A stretch of DNA of 64,000 nucleotides from Brevibacterium zhoupengii (GTDB lineage: Bacteria > Actinomycetota > Actinomycetes > Actinomycetales > Brevibacteriaceae). Position 1 is the stretch's first letter. Every line of letters begins with the position of its first letter. The DNA lies in NCBI RefSeq assembly GCF_021117425.1, contig NZ_CP088298.1:1612001-1676000 (forward strand), in the 5' to 3' direction. Under the pieces are notes generated by a model. The model made no database searches. It worked only from the letters and a program-made list of their open reading frames with translations, and was not told where the DNA came from. The translations under genes and the position numbers were made by a program. Below are positions 9,002-17,886 of the stretch, piece by piece.

Positions 9002-9904
9002 ATGGATGAATCGCTGTCTGGTCAGTTCCCACAGCTGACGGCACTGCTCGAACTCGTCGACCAGGACGGGCATATGACCGACGCGGCGGCGGTCCTCGGC
9101 ATCCCGCAGTCGACGATGAGTCGACGCATCCACGGACTCGAGGACCACCTCGGCGTGCCTCTCATCGTTCCCGACGGCCGGGCGATCAGCCTGACTGCGG
9201 CGGCACGTGAGCTCGCCGATTCGATCAGGGGGCCGTTGCATGAGATCGGAACGGCGATCACCGACCTCGCCGAGGCGGCCGATCCCGACCATGGCACGAT
9301 CCGGTTCGGTTTTCCGCTGACGATGGGGGCTGGCCGGATTCCCGATCTGCTCGCCGCCTTCAGTTCGCGGCATCCGGGCATCAGGCTCGATCTCAGGCAG
9401 GCACATGGCGCTGAGCTCGTCCGTGATCTGCAGAAGGGGGCACTTGACCTTGCGATCATCATCCCGACCCCGGTCGAGCTGCCGCATGAGGTCCTGGCCT
9501 CCCAGGAGATCGTGGCGGCAGTGCCGGCCGACCATCGTCTGGCCGGCAGGCGACGCGTCACCGTGGCCCAGTTGGCGGTTGAGGAATTCATCGCCAACCC
9601 CGAAACCTACAACCTGCGCAGCCTCACCGACGAGTGGTGTGCGCAGGCCGGGTTCGTCCCGCGAGTCAAGACCGAGGTCACCGAGTTCTCCACGATCCGC
9701 GAATTCGTCAGTCGGGGGATGGGAGTGGCGCTGATCCCGCGCGATGTGCGGTTCATGGAAGGCATCGCCGAGGTGGAGCTGCGTGGCGGTGACTATGTCC
9801 GCGAGGTCTCACTGTGCTCGGCGGTGCGTCAACCCAGTCGCGTCGTCGGACGCCTGCGCGACTTCATCCACGAGCGTGCCAGGGAGTGGGAGACGACTCC
9901 GTAG
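9002..9904 (+). CDS. LysR-family transcriptional regulator (divergent from mqo)
   Basis: A 300-residue LysR-type regulator with an N-terminal winged helix-turn-helix (residues about 10-60, including DAAAVLGIPQSTMSRRIHGLEDHLG) and a C-terminal periplasmic-binding-like effector domain beginning near GTIRFGFPLTMGAG. In-frame TTG at 8954 would add 16 residues, but a -10 box immediately before the ATG at 9002 and the normal family length favour 9002. Being divergent from and only 64 bases away from mqo, it is a candidate regulator of that gene. The effector is unknown. It converges on the next LysR gene with a 14-base gap. Confidence 0.88.
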   Translation: MDESLSGQFPQLTALLELVDQDGHMTDAAAVLGIPQSTMSRRIHGLEDHLGVPLIVPDGRAISLTAAARELADSIRGPLHEIGTAITDLAEAADPDHGTIRFGFPLTMGAGRIPDLLAAFSSRHPGIRLDLRQAHGAELVRDLQKGALDLAIIIPTPVELPHEVLASQEIVAAVPADHRLAGRRRVTVAQLAVEEFIANPETYNLRSLTDEWCAQAGFVPRVKTEVTEFSTIREFVSRGMGVALIPRDVRFMEGIAEVELRGGDYVREVSLCSAVRQPSRVVGRLRDFIHERAREWETTP

Positions 9905-9918
9905 CGTCGGCAGGGGCT

Positions 9919-10839
9919 TCAGCTGTGCCATTCCTTCGAGCTGCTGACCTTGCGGAAAGATCGGACCAAGGCCAGCACAGCCGGTGACGGGACGCGCTCG
10001 GGCAGCTGTGACAGCACGATCCGACGCGGCGCCGGGTTGCCTCTGATCGAGACCACTTTGACGTCGGATCCGTGTGAGCGCACGGCCAGGCTCGGGGCGA
10101 TGGCGACGCCCAGGCCGGCCGAGACCATTCCGAGCAGCTCCTGATAGTCGTTGGCTTCGAAGACAATGCGCGGGTCGAATCCGGCCTCGTGGCAGATGCG
10201 GCCGAGCACCGAGGCGACGGGGTGGGAGGAGCGGGTGATCCACGGGTCGTCTGCGACTTCTTCGAGTTTGATGACTCTGCGTCTGGCGAGAGGATGCGAT
10301 GTGGGGATGAGCAGTTTCGTGGGCTCTTTGAGCAGGGTCGTGCGGACGGGGATCTCCTGGTCGATCGGTGTCCAGGGGTAGTCCCACAGGGTGGCTAGGT
10401 CGACTTCGCGTCGTTCCAGTGCTTCTTGGATCCGGTCCAGCCGGTAGCTCTTCACGGTCACGTCCACCTCGGGGTGAAGATCGTGGAAATGCTGGAGCAC
10501 CTTCGGCATCACTGAGGCCGCGAATGTCGGGAACGTCGCAATTCGAACCTCGCCGCGCTCGAGCTGCGCGAATGCCGACATGTCATTGCGTGCGGCGGTG
10601 AGGGCGTTGTCGATCGTCATTGCGTACGTGGAGAGCTTGACCCCGGCATCGGTGAGGCGCATTCCTTTGGGGTGTCGGACGACGAGCGGCAGTCCCACTT
10701 CGCGTTCGAGTTTGCTGATCTGCTGCGACACCGCCGAGGTGGACAGGGCCAGTTCGTCCGCCGCTGCCGACAGGCTGCCGGTCCGATAGACGAGAAGCAG
10801 CAGGAGGAGCCGATCGACGTTGTAGGGCGCTGAACTCAT
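9919..10839 (-). CDS. LysR-family transcriptional regulator (divergent from the PrpF/MatC pair)
   Basis: A 306-residue LysR protein. The N-terminal helix-turn-helix covers about residues 8-65, with GSLSAAADELALSTSAVSQQISKLE as the recognition region, and the effector-binding domain starts near EVRIATFPTFAASVMP. The gene is divergent from the PrpF-family isomerase and carboxylate carrier genes, and two inverted repeats of LysR-box form lie in the shared intergenic region. The classic arrangement suggests it activates the isomerase-carrier pair in response to their substrate, a tricarboxylate or dicarboxylate. That target assignment is inference. Confidence 0.88.
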   Translation of the reverse strand: MSSAPYNVDRLLLLLLVYRTGSLSAAADELALSTSAVSQQISKLEREVGLPLVVRHPKGMRLTDAGVKLSTYAMTIDNALTAARNDMSAFAQLERGEVRIATFPTFAASVMPKVLQHFHDLHPEVDVTVKSYRLDRIQEALERREVDLATLWDYPWTPIDQEIPVRTTLLKEPTKLLIPTSHPLARRRVIKLEEVADDPWITRSSHPVASVLGRICHEAGFDPRIVFEANDYQELLGMVSAGLGVAIAPSLAVRSHGSDVKVVSIRGNPAPRRIVLSQLPERVPSPAVLALVRSFRKVSSSKEWHS

Positions 10840-10852
10840 GGTTTAAGCATAG

Positions 10853-10887
10853 CTTATAGAGATGTAAATAAGTTTTGATTGAACTTA
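10853..10887. promoter_or_regulatory. Candidate LysR-type operator pair
   Basis: Two overlapping dyads lie between divergent lysR and the PrpF gene: CTTAT (10853-10857) with ATAAG (10868-10872), and TAAGTT (10869-10874) with AACTTA (10882-10887) around a 7-base centre. The second matches the T-N11-A form of a LysR recognition box. The region is clearly more AT-rich than the flanks. Confidence 0.55.
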
Positions 10888-10952
10888 ATATGTCGATGTG
10901 GAAACTTGATTCCTGTCGTCGCAGACAGCGGCGAGGGAACAAGGAGACACGA

Positions 10953-12086
10953 GTGGCTCATCAGCTCCACGGCCAGTGGTACAGAGGCGGAACGTCCAAG
11001 TGCTGGCTGTTTGCCAATGACGAGATGCCCGCCGACAGGGCGGGCATAGCTCAGGCCCTGGTCGCGGCATTCGGATCCGGCGACGAGCGTCAGCTCAACG
11101 GTGTGGGCGGCGCTTCGTCGACGACATCGAAGGCTGCCGTCATCTCACCCTCCGCGATTCCCGGCATCGACATCAGCTATCTGTTCGCGCAGGTCGGGAT
11201 CGGAGCGTCTGGGGTCGAGTTCACGTCGAACTGCGGCAACTGCGCCTCAGCCGTGGCGCTCTACGCGATTCAGAACGGACTGGTCCGCCCGCAGGGTGAG
11301 ATCACCCAGGTGCGGATGGTCAATGAGAACACACGATCGGTCCTCGTCGCCGATGTCGCAACACCGGACAAGAAGATTCCGTCGAATGGTGCTGAGACGA
11401 TCCCCGGCTCGTCGATGCCCGGTGTGCCCGTCAACGTCTTCTTCGAAAACGTCGACGGTGCGTCCACTGGGGAACTGCTTCCGACCGGTGGCGCGATGAC
11501 CCAGCTGGCGATCGCCGACGACTTCGTCGGGGCCAGCTGCATCGATGCCGGTGCCCCCGCATGCTTCGTCAAGGCTGCAGAGCTGGGCATGACTGGAACC
11601 GAATCGGTAGCCGAAACGCGTCTGCGGCTGGGCGAGCTCATCGCCATCCGGTCTGCTGCGTCGGTAGCCATGGGGCTCTCTGCCGAGGACGAGGTGCCGA
11701 GCCCTGCCGTTCCCAAAGTCGGGCTGGTTGCGGCGCCGGCAGACTACACAGCCATCTCCGGGGAGAAGATCCCGGCCGAAGCCTATGACATCTCTGCTCG
11801 GATGGTGTCGATGTTCGATCCGCATCCAGCGATCGGAATCACCTCGGCGATCGCACTGGCCAGAGATGCCTTCGTCGAAGACAGCCTGGTCAATTCCATC
11901 ATCGCCGACGACGTGCTCTCACCCGTCGATGGCACCCGAGAGATCTCCATCCGCATCGGCACTCCTGTCGGAGTCATATCCTGCCAGGTTCAGCTCGACG
12001 AACTCGGACACGTAGCACGTCTCGGAGTGAGGCGAGTGGCCAGACGAATTGCGAATGCCGACATCGATCTCCCCATGGTCGGCTGA
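10953..12086 (+). CDS. PrpF-family isomerase (aconitate/methylaconitate or oxalomesaconate tautomerase type)
   Basis: A 377-residue protein of the PrpF/DUF453 diaminopimelate-epimerase-like fold. It has the signature RGGTSK near the N-terminus, then LNGVGGASSTTSKAAVISPS and the NCGN motif (TSNCGNCASAV), characteristic of 2-methylaconitate isomerases and GalD-type tautomerases. The start is a GTG at 10953 with AAGGAG six bases upstream; an open frame extends further up but lacks a ribosome site. It probably isomerises a double bond in an unsaturated tricarboxylate. The 70-base gap to the MatC-like carrier and the divergent LysR suggest a small catabolic unit for a carboxylic acid. The exact substrate cannot be read. 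Confidence 0.85.
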   Translation: MAHQLHGQWYRGGTSKCWLFANDEMPADRAGIAQALVAAFGSGDERQLNGVGGASSTTSKAAVISPSAIPGIDISYLFAQVGIGASGVEFTSNCGNCASAVALYAIQNGLVRPQGEITQVRMVNENTRSVLVADVATPDKKIPSNGAETIPGSSMPGVPVNVFFENVDGASTGELLPTGGAMTQLAIADDFVGASCIDAGAPACFVKAAELGMTGTESVAETRLRLGELIAIRSAASVAMGLSAEDEVPSPAVPKVGLVAAPADYTAISGEKIPAEAYDISARMVSMFDPHPAIGITSAIALARDAFVEDSLVNSIIADDVLSPVDGTREISIRIGTPVGVISCQVQLDELGHVARLGVRRVARRIANADIDLPMVG

Positions 12087-12156
12087 ACGACCAAAACACG
12101 GACACCCTGAGTCTTCTCAATGAAGATCAGCTGACAATGAAGTTGGAGGAACACCA

Positions 12157-13518
12157 ATGACGATGATTCAAATTCTTATGCTTGTGGTGCTGGTGGTGAT
12201 GTTCATCGCCGCGACGAAGTGGCCGATCAACATCGGAATCATGGGCCTTGTCGCCGCATTCGCCTTCGGAACCTTCGTGTTCGGCATGGACGACAAGGAG
12301 ATACTTGAGGAGTTTCCGGCAAGTATCGTCCTGACGATCGTTGGTGTGACCTTCTTCTTCAGCATTGCTCAGAAGAATGGGACGATCAAGATCCTCGTCG
12401 ATCTCGCGATCCGCGCAGTGCATGGGCGCATCAACGTCGTGCCCTGGATCTTCTTCGTGATCTCCTCTCTGCTCACTGCTCTGGGCACGTTCTCTCCGGC
12501 AGCGGTGGCGCTGCTGGCGCCGGCAGCCATGGGCTTCTGCGCGACGACGGGCTACAGCGGCGTCGTCATGGCAGCCATGGTCATCAACGGTGCTCATGCC
12601 GGCGGCTTCTCGCCGATCTCGGTCTCGGGAAACATCGTTCGTGACATTGCAGAATCCAACGGCTTCGACATCGATGCTGGTGCGCTCTTCGTCGCCGCCT
12701 ACGTCGTGAACCTGATCGTCACAATCCTCACCGTCGTCGTGATGAAGGCGCTCAAGCGTCTGCGCACATGGCCTGAGCCAGACGATTTCAACACCGGCTC
12801 CGGCTCGCCCGCACCCGACTCCTCGCCGATGCGACCGGATTCGACGGGCGGCTCGGCTGCAGGCAGTGGGCAGGGGGCCGGCGTCGCAGTGGCGACACAT
12901 GCGCCGACCGTGACCTCGCGAATGACCGGCCACGTGTGGCTGACCATCGCCCTCATCGGTGTCATGGTCATCGGCGCCGTCGGATTCGAACTGCCGATCG
13001 GGTTCCTCGCGCTCGCCTGCGGCCTGGTGCTGGCCTTTACCTCACTGAAGCACACTGAGGGACTGGTCTCTGGAATCTCATGGTCAACCGTCCTCCTCGT
13101 TTCGGGCATGATCGTCTACGTCAGCCTGCTCACCCACGCCGGTGTCATCGACTCGTTGTCGAAGATGGCCGTGGCCATCGGAGCGCCGCTCCTCGTCGCA
13201 GTGGTCCTCTGCTATGTGATCGGCATCAGCTCGGCCTTCGCTTCCTCGACGGCGCTGCTGACGGCCCTGATTCCGCTGTCGATTCCACTGCTGGAACAGA
13301 GTGATCTCAGTGCGACGGCAGTGATGGCCGCACTCGCGGTGTCTGCAACCATCGTCGATGTCTCCCCGTTCTCGACGGACGGCGCACTGATCATTGCGAA
13401 TACACAGGGCAAAGAGGCGAAGACCATCTGGCGCGATCTGATGATCTACGCGGGCTTCGTCGTACTCAGTGCGCCGCTGCTGTCGTGGGCTCTGCTGGTT
13501 CCCACCGGCATCATGTGA
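12157..13518 (+). CDS. SLC13/MatC-like carboxylate transporter
   Basis: A 453-residue membrane protein with about ten to twelve helices. The N-terminal third (IGIMGLVAAFAFGTFVFG and the following FSPISVSGNIV region) resembles the MatC dicarboxylate-carrier N-terminal domain. A hydrophilic Pro/Gly/Ser-rich loop at about 210-245 separates the two transport halves, and repeats of the ion-transporter type (VDVSPFSTDGALIIAN) follow. GGAGGA precedes the ATG at a good distance. Likely imports malonate-, malate- or tricarboxylate-like acids that the upstream PrpF-like isomerase processes; substrate is inference. Confidence 0.82.
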   Translation: MTMIQILMLVVLVVMFIAATKWPINIGIMGLVAAFAFGTFVFGMDDKEILEEFPASIVLTIVGVTFFFSIAQKNGTIKILVDLAIRAVHGRINVVPWIFFVISSLLTALGTFSPAAVALLAPAAMGFCATTGYSGVVMAAMVINGAHAGGFSPISVSGNIVRDIAESNGFDIDAGALFVAAYVVNLIVTILTVVVMKALKRLRTWPEPDDFNTGSGSPAPDSSPMRPDSTGGSAAGSGQGAGVAVATHAPTVTSRMTGHVWLTIALIGVMVIGAVGFELPIGFLALACGLVLAFTSLKHTEGLVSGISWSTVLLVSGMIVYVSLLTHAGVIDSLSKMAVAIGAPLLVAVVLCYVIGISSAFASSTALLTALIPLSIPLLEQSDLSATAVMAALAVSATIVDVSPFSTDGALIIANTQGKEAKTIWRDLMIYAGFVVLSAPLLSWALLVPTGIM

Positions 13519-13549
13519 GGTGCGCTTCGCCAATTGACGAGTTCGCCAA

Positions 13550-13584
13550 CTGACCGGTGAGCGCTGCAAGCGCCCACCGGTCAG
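13550..13584. terminator. Bidirectional hairpin terminator between carrier and siderophore permease
   Basis: A 16-bp stem with one mismatch (CTGACCGGTGAGCGCT against AGCGCCCACCGGTCAG) and a 3-base loop lies between convergent genes. There is no strong T-run on either side. Confidence 0.65.
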
Positions 13585-13594
13585 CTGCGTTCGC

Positions 13595-15739
13595 TCACGC
13601 CTTCGAGCGTGCCAGCAGGTACACGAAGTAGGGGGCGCCGATGAGGGCGACGATGAGACCGGCGGGAATCTGCGCAGGAGCGATGACCGTGCGGCCCAAT
13701 GCGTCGGCGACGACAAGCCCAAGGGCGCCGAGGAGCATAGCCGTCGGAACCACTCTGGCGTGTCGATTGCCAACCAGTGCCCTGGCAGCGTGCGGGGCGA
13801 CGAGACCGATGAACCCGACCACCCCGACAGCAGAGACGCTGACCGCGGCAAGCACAGCGGCGGTGACGAGCACGCCCAGACGCACGGGTTCACGCGGAAC
13901 TCCGACCAACCTCGGCGTATCGTCATCGAGTGCCAGCAGATCCAGCTCGCGCGTCCAGACGAAGGCCAGAGGGATCGCTATGAGAAGGACCAGCGTCACG
14001 GGTGCGACATCGGCCCAGACTCGGCCGTAGGTGGACCCGGAGAGCCAGGTGAAGAGGGTCGGTGTGTCCCACGGGTTCGCACGAACGAGGAACAGAGTGG
14101 TCAGGGCGGTGAAGCCGAACCACATGCCGATGCCGATGAGCACGAGCCTGTCGGTGTTCATCCCGCCGCGCCAGGAGAGTCCGTAGACGATGGCAAAGGC
14201 CACGAGCGCACCAGCGACCCCCGCACTTGAGATCAGTACGACGGTGGCGCCGGGAACAAGGGTGATGACGATGACGGCACCAAGCCCGGCGCCGCCGGTG
14301 ATGCCGAGCAGGCCCGGCTCAGCCAACGGGTTGCGGGCGCTGGCCTGGACAAATGTTCCCGACAGTCCGAGGGCGGCACCGGCGGCAAGTGCGGCGGCCA
14401 CGCGTGGAGCCCGGGAGTCGAAGGCGAAGGAGATCACTGGCGCCGCCTGGTCCTTCATCCACAGCATCACATCGCCGAGGAGGTAGAACCGTTCCCCGGT
14501 GAGCAGCCCGAGGGTCGCAACCACGATGAGCAGCACTGTGCAGACGACGATGACAAGCACCGCGTGACGTGGGCTGTGCACCCGTGACTTAGCCGCCGAC
14601 GTCGCCTGCGCGGGGCCCGAGGAACGCATAGAACGCGCCAGCAGGACGAGAACGATCGCACCGAGCACGGTCGTCGTCACACCCGAAGGAAGAGTGATCG
14701 CCTCGGTGGCCCCGACGATGGCGCGCAGCACGGCGTCAGCCAGGATGACGATGATCGCACCGATGAGAGCCGTGGCCGGGATCATCACCGCATGCTTTCC
14801 CAGCACCGGCACCAGGCGGGCCAGCAGGCGGGCGATGACCGGGGCACAGAGTCCGACGAAGCCGATCGGTCCGGCCAAGGTCACGGCAGTGGCGGTGAGG
14901 ATGACGGCGAGCAGAACCCCGATCGCACGGGTCGATCGGATCGGCACACCGAGGACAGAGGCGGCATCGTCGCCGAGGCTGAGCAGATCCAGGCGTCGTG
15001 AGAGCAGGATTGCGGCGGCTATGATGACGACGAGGACGGGAATGCTGCGGATCGCGGCGGTCCCGTCGAGCTGATTGAGGGTGCCTGAACCCCACGAGTA
15101 GAGACTCGTCGTCTCCTCTTGGAACAGAATGAGCAGGGTCGAGGTGCCCGCCTGCAACGCCAAGGCGGTCGCGGTGCCGGCGAGCACGAGGCGGGTCGTC
15201 GATGACGCCGCGCCACCGGCAAGTCCGAGGACCAGAGCTGCCGCGAGTAAGCCGCCGATGAAGGCAACGCCTCCGGAGGCCCACACCGGGATCGCGATGC
15301 CGAAGGCCGTGACCACGGTGACCGCGAAGTACGAACCGCCAGTGACGGCAAGGGTGTCCGGTGAGGCCAGCGGGTTGCGAGCCAATGATTGGAACAGCGC
15401 ACCGGCAACGCCGAGGGCGGCCCCGACGAGTATCCCCGCACCCACGCGCGGCAGCCGGGATCCGATGAGGATGTCACGGGCGCTCGGGCCCGCCTCGGCG
15501 GGGGAGGACGCGGACCCGGTCACAGCCGCGAGCAGATCCCGGAAGCCGATCCCCGATGTGCCCTGCGTGATGTGCCACGCGGAGAGCAGGGCAAGGACGA
15601 TGATCAGACCGAGCAAGATACCGGTGGCCGAGAGAGTGCTGACGATCCCCACGCCCCGTGCTGGTGTGGTGGGTTCCTGGGGTGTCCGGGGGCTCGCCGA
15701 GGCTGTCGTGGGCCTGGTCGTGGGTGCGGGAGAACTCAT
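13595..15739 (-). CDS. Fused FecCD-type iron-siderophore ABC permease (FhuB-like)
   Basis: A 714-residue permease containing two complete FecCD units in tandem, each of about nine to ten helices. Unit one spans roughly residues 35-370 and unit two 385-714. Each half repeats the family motifs: GAALGVAGALFQSLARNPLA in the first and GAALGLSGTFVQASARNPLA in the second, each followed by a GxxGFVGLxxPHxxR-type coupling loop (GPIGFVGLCAPVIARLL and GVVGFIGLVAPHAARAL). Most importers use two separate permeases; fusion is known for FhuB. It starts three bases after the stop of the binding-protein gene and is the last gene of the iron operon. Confidence 0.93.
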   Translation of the reverse strand: MSSPAPTTRPTTASASPRTPQEPTTPARGVGIVSTLSATGILLGLIIVLALLSAWHITQGTSGIGFRDLLAAVTGSASSPAEAGPSARDILIGSRLPRVGAGILVGAALGVAGALFQSLARNPLASPDTLAVTGGSYFAVTVVTAFGIAIPVWASGGVAFIGGLLAAALVLGLAGGAASSTTRLVLAGTATALALQAGTSTLLILFQEETTSLYSWGSGTLNQLDGTAAIRSIPVLVVIIAAAILLSRRLDLLSLGDDAASVLGVPIRSTRAIGVLLAVILTATAVTLAGPIGFVGLCAPVIARLLARLVPVLGKHAVMIPATALIGAIIVILADAVLRAIVGATEAITLPSGVTTTVLGAIVLVLLARSMRSSGPAQATSAAKSRVHSPRHAVLVIVVCTVLLIVVATLGLLTGERFYLLGDVMLWMKDQAAPVISFAFDSRAPRVAAALAAGAALGLSGTFVQASARNPLAEPGLLGITGGAGLGAVIVITLVPGATVVLISSAGVAGALVAFAIVYGLSWRGGMNTDRLVLIGIGMWFGFTALTTLFLVRANPWDTPTLFTWLSGSTYGRVWADVAPVTLVLLIAIPLAFVWTRELDLLALDDDTPRLVGVPREPVRLGVLVTAAVLAAVSVSAVGVVGFIGLVAPHAARALVGNRHARVVPTAMLLGALGLVVADALGRTVIAPAQIPAGLIVALIGAPYFVYLLARSKA

Positions 15740-15742
15740 GGA

Positions 15743-16798
15743 CTATTTGGTCAGAGCCTCAACGTAGGCGTCGAGGGCCTGCTCGGAGGACTTGGGCCCA
15801 CCGAAGGTCCAGATCCCGGACGGGAACGGGTATGTGCGCTTGTCCTTGACTGCAGGGATATTGGACCAGATGTCGTTTTTCTTCAGGAGCTCGACATAGT
15901 CCTCGGACTCGGGGTCATCGGTGCCGGTGTAGAAGAAGTTCGCGTCGCCGACCTTCGAGATGCCCTCGATGTCTGTCTGGCCCAGTCCGTATGCGGGATC
16001 GACCTCGCCGGTCCACACGTTCTCCAATCCCAGCTCCTCTCCGAGTTCACCGAAGAGCGATCCCTGGCCGAAGGGACGCAAGGCCACATTGGAGCCGTTG
16101 ACCCAGCCATCGAAGTAGACGAATTCCTTGGTTTCGAGGTCGGCGGATTCGAGCGCCTTCTTCGACTCCTCAACCTTCGCATCGAAGTCCGACAGGACAG
16201 TCTCGGCGCGCTCGCCGCGGCCGGTGACCTCGGCGACAGTGGAGAAGGTGTCCTTCATATAGGCGATCGGGTCCTTGCCGTTTGCGCCGGTCATCGCCAT
16301 GACAGGGATGCCCTGGTCCTCGAGCTGGCCGACGATCTTGTCGTCACGGGACGTTGTCTCCATGATGACGAGATCCGGGTTGGCAGAGAGGATCGACTCC
16401 ACGTTCGGCTCCTGCCGGGTGCCGACGTCGGTGACGCCTTCCGGCAGCTTTTCCGCCGTATCCCAGGTGGTGAAGCCCTTCGCATCGGCGACAGCAGCAG
16501 GATCGACGCACAGGGAGAGGAGATCCTCGGTGTACTGCCATTCGAGTGAGACGACCGTAGATGCAGGCTTGTCGAGTTTGATCTCGTGGCCGGTGTCGTC
16601 CTTGACGGAGACCGGGTCCGCCGAGGTGGTGCTCGAGTCGTCAGCACATGCTTCGGAGGTCGACTCGGAGTTCTTGTCATCGGCTGAAGCGTCAGTGCCC
16701 GTTGTGCCGCAGGCAGACAGCGCGAGGGCGCAGACGGCGGAGAGGGAAGCGAGGACGAACAGGGGCTTGCGCGGACGTGCAGAGGGCGGAGTTGTCAC
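15743..16798 (-). CDS. Iron-siderophore ABC transporter substrate-binding lipoprotein
   Basis: A 351-residue lipoprotein starting at a GTG (16798). The signal sequence ends in lipobox LSAC with Cys at 30, followed by a Ser/Asp-rich linker of about 30 residues and a periplasmic-binding fold (TroA/FecB superfamily) starting near VSVKDDTGHEIKLDKP. Conserved steps such as VVSLEWQYTEDLLSL, VGTRQEPNVESILSANPDLVI and a C-terminal DAYVEAL helix support the call. It captures ferric siderophore outside the membrane and delivers it to the fused permease encoded three bases downstream. Confidence 0.92.
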   Translation of the reverse strand: MTTPPSARPRKPLFVLASLSAVCALALSACGTTGTDASADDKNSESTSEACADDSSTTSADPVSVKDDTGHEIKLDKPASTVVSLEWQYTEDLLSLCVDPAAVADAKGFTTWDTAEKLPEGVTDVGTRQEPNVESILSANPDLVIMETTSRDDKIVGQLEDQGIPVMAMTGANGKDPIAYMKDTFSTVAEVTGRGERAETVLSDFDAKVEESKKALESADLETKEFVYFDGWVNGSNVALRPFGQGSLFGELGEELGLENVWTGEVDPAYGLGQTDIEGISKVGDANFFYTGTDDPESEDYVELLKKNDIWSNIPAVKDKRTYPFPSGIWTFGGPKSSEQALDAYVEALTK

Positions 16799-16848
16799 AG
16801 AGGTATCACTTTCTTGAGAGGTGAAATGGTGGTAGTTCAGTGAAGAAG

Positions 16849-17676
16849 TCAGGAGGCCGCGGCGAGGGTGCGACGGCGGCGTCGCGGCAGTGCCTCGATG
16901 CGCACCATCCCGGTGTCCTCATCGACGAGTGTGCGGATCGGCAGATCGTAGACCTCGGTGAGCACCTCGGCGGTGAGTACCTCTTCGCAGGTGCCCGCGG
17001 ACCTGACTCGGCCCTGGCTGAGCAGGACGATGTCATCGGCGACGGCGGCGGCATGATTGAGATCGTGGAGAACGACGCCGACGGCCGTTCCGTGATCGTC
17101 GGCGAGATCGCGCATGAGGTCGAGAATCTCGGCCTGATAGCGCAGGTCGAGGTGGTTCGTCGGTTCGTCGAGCAGCAGGACCCCTGTCTCCTGGGCAAGG
17201 CAGGTGGCCAGCCAGACACGCTGGAGCTCGCCACCGGAGAGCTGATCGACGGAACGCTCTGCCATCGAGTCTGTGCCGGTCAGATCGAGTGCCTTGTCGA
17301 TGGCGGCCCTGTCGGCATCGGTGAGGGAGGCGAAGCGGCGCCGGTGCGGGTGGCGACCGAACGCGACGATCTCGCGCACACTCAGCCCGGAAGGATGCGG
17401 TCGGGACTGGGAAAGCAAAGTCACCGTGCGGGCGAATTCGCGTGCCGAGAGTGCGGTTGTCGGAGTGACCGTGCCGGCGAATTCGACGCTGACGTCGCCG
17501 GAGGTGATGGGATGCAGACGGGACAGGGACCGCAGCACAGTCGATTTGCCGCTGCCGTTGGGCCCGATGAGCGCCGTGACTCGACCGGGAGTGATCGAGA
17601 CGGACACATCATGGACGACCGGCATGCGATCGTAGCCCAAATGCAGGCCCGAGGCGTGCAGTTCAGTGGAGTTCAT
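16849..17676 (-). CDS. Iron-siderophore ABC transporter ATP-binding protein (FecE/FhuC-like)
   Basis: A 275-residue ATPase: Walker A GPNGSGKST, Q-loop LLSQSR, a VREIVAFGRHPHRR segment typical of FepC/FhuC, signature LSGGELQR, Walker B VLLLDEPTNHLDL, and the H-loop in VLHDLNHA. Two starts are possible. GTG at 17694 abuts the DtxR box, and because a -10-like TATACA ends two bases before it, the transcript should begin inside or after that codon. The ATG at 17676 is therefore preferred. First gene of the iron operon, followed by binding lipoprotein and permease. Confidence 0.92.
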   Translation of the reverse strand: MNSTELHASGLHLGYDRMPVVHDVSVSITPGRVTALIGPNGSGKSTVLRSLSRLHPITSGDVSVEFAGTVTPTTALSAREFARTVTLLSQSRPHPSGLSVREIVAFGRHPHRRRFASLTDADRAAIDKALDLTGTDSMAERSVDQLSGGELQRVWLATCLAQETGVLLLDEPTNHLDLRYQAEILDLMRDLADDHGTAVGVVLHDLNHAAAVADDIVLLSQGRVRSAGTCEEVLTAEVLTEVYDLPIRTLVDEDTGMVRIEALPRRRRRTLAAAS

Positions 17677-17694
17677 CGTCCCATTTGCGTTCAC

Positions 17695-17713
17695 AATGTA
17701 TAGCCTAACCTAA
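17695..17713 (-). promoter_or_regulatory. DtxR/IdeR-type iron box over the siderophore operon promoter
   Basis: TAGCCTAACCTAA (17701-17713) matches 13 of 13 positions of the right part of the 19-bp DtxR/IdeR consensus palindrome; the left six positions match poorly. The site overlaps a -10-like TATACA read on the minus strand (17702-17697). This predicts repression by Fe2+-loaded DtxR/IdeR. Confidence 0.8.
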
Positions 17714-17886
17714 GTAAGGGTGGGCTGGGTGACAAATTTCGGCGGCGGAGGCCCGCGGGACCTGCGAGGCTAGCTGAACTTCTGCCGACCCACCCCGCGA
17801 ACATGACCCGCCTCACATTCCATGTCAGTGCCCCGCCATAGGGTGGGTGTGCATACATAGGATGGGGGAGAGCCAAGGAGGAACCC

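Noticed and set aside
12127-12933. Minus-strand frame across the MatC-like gene
   Set aside because: Composition is Asp/Arg/His-rich as expected of an antisense frame; the sense gene has clear membrane helices and a ribosome site.
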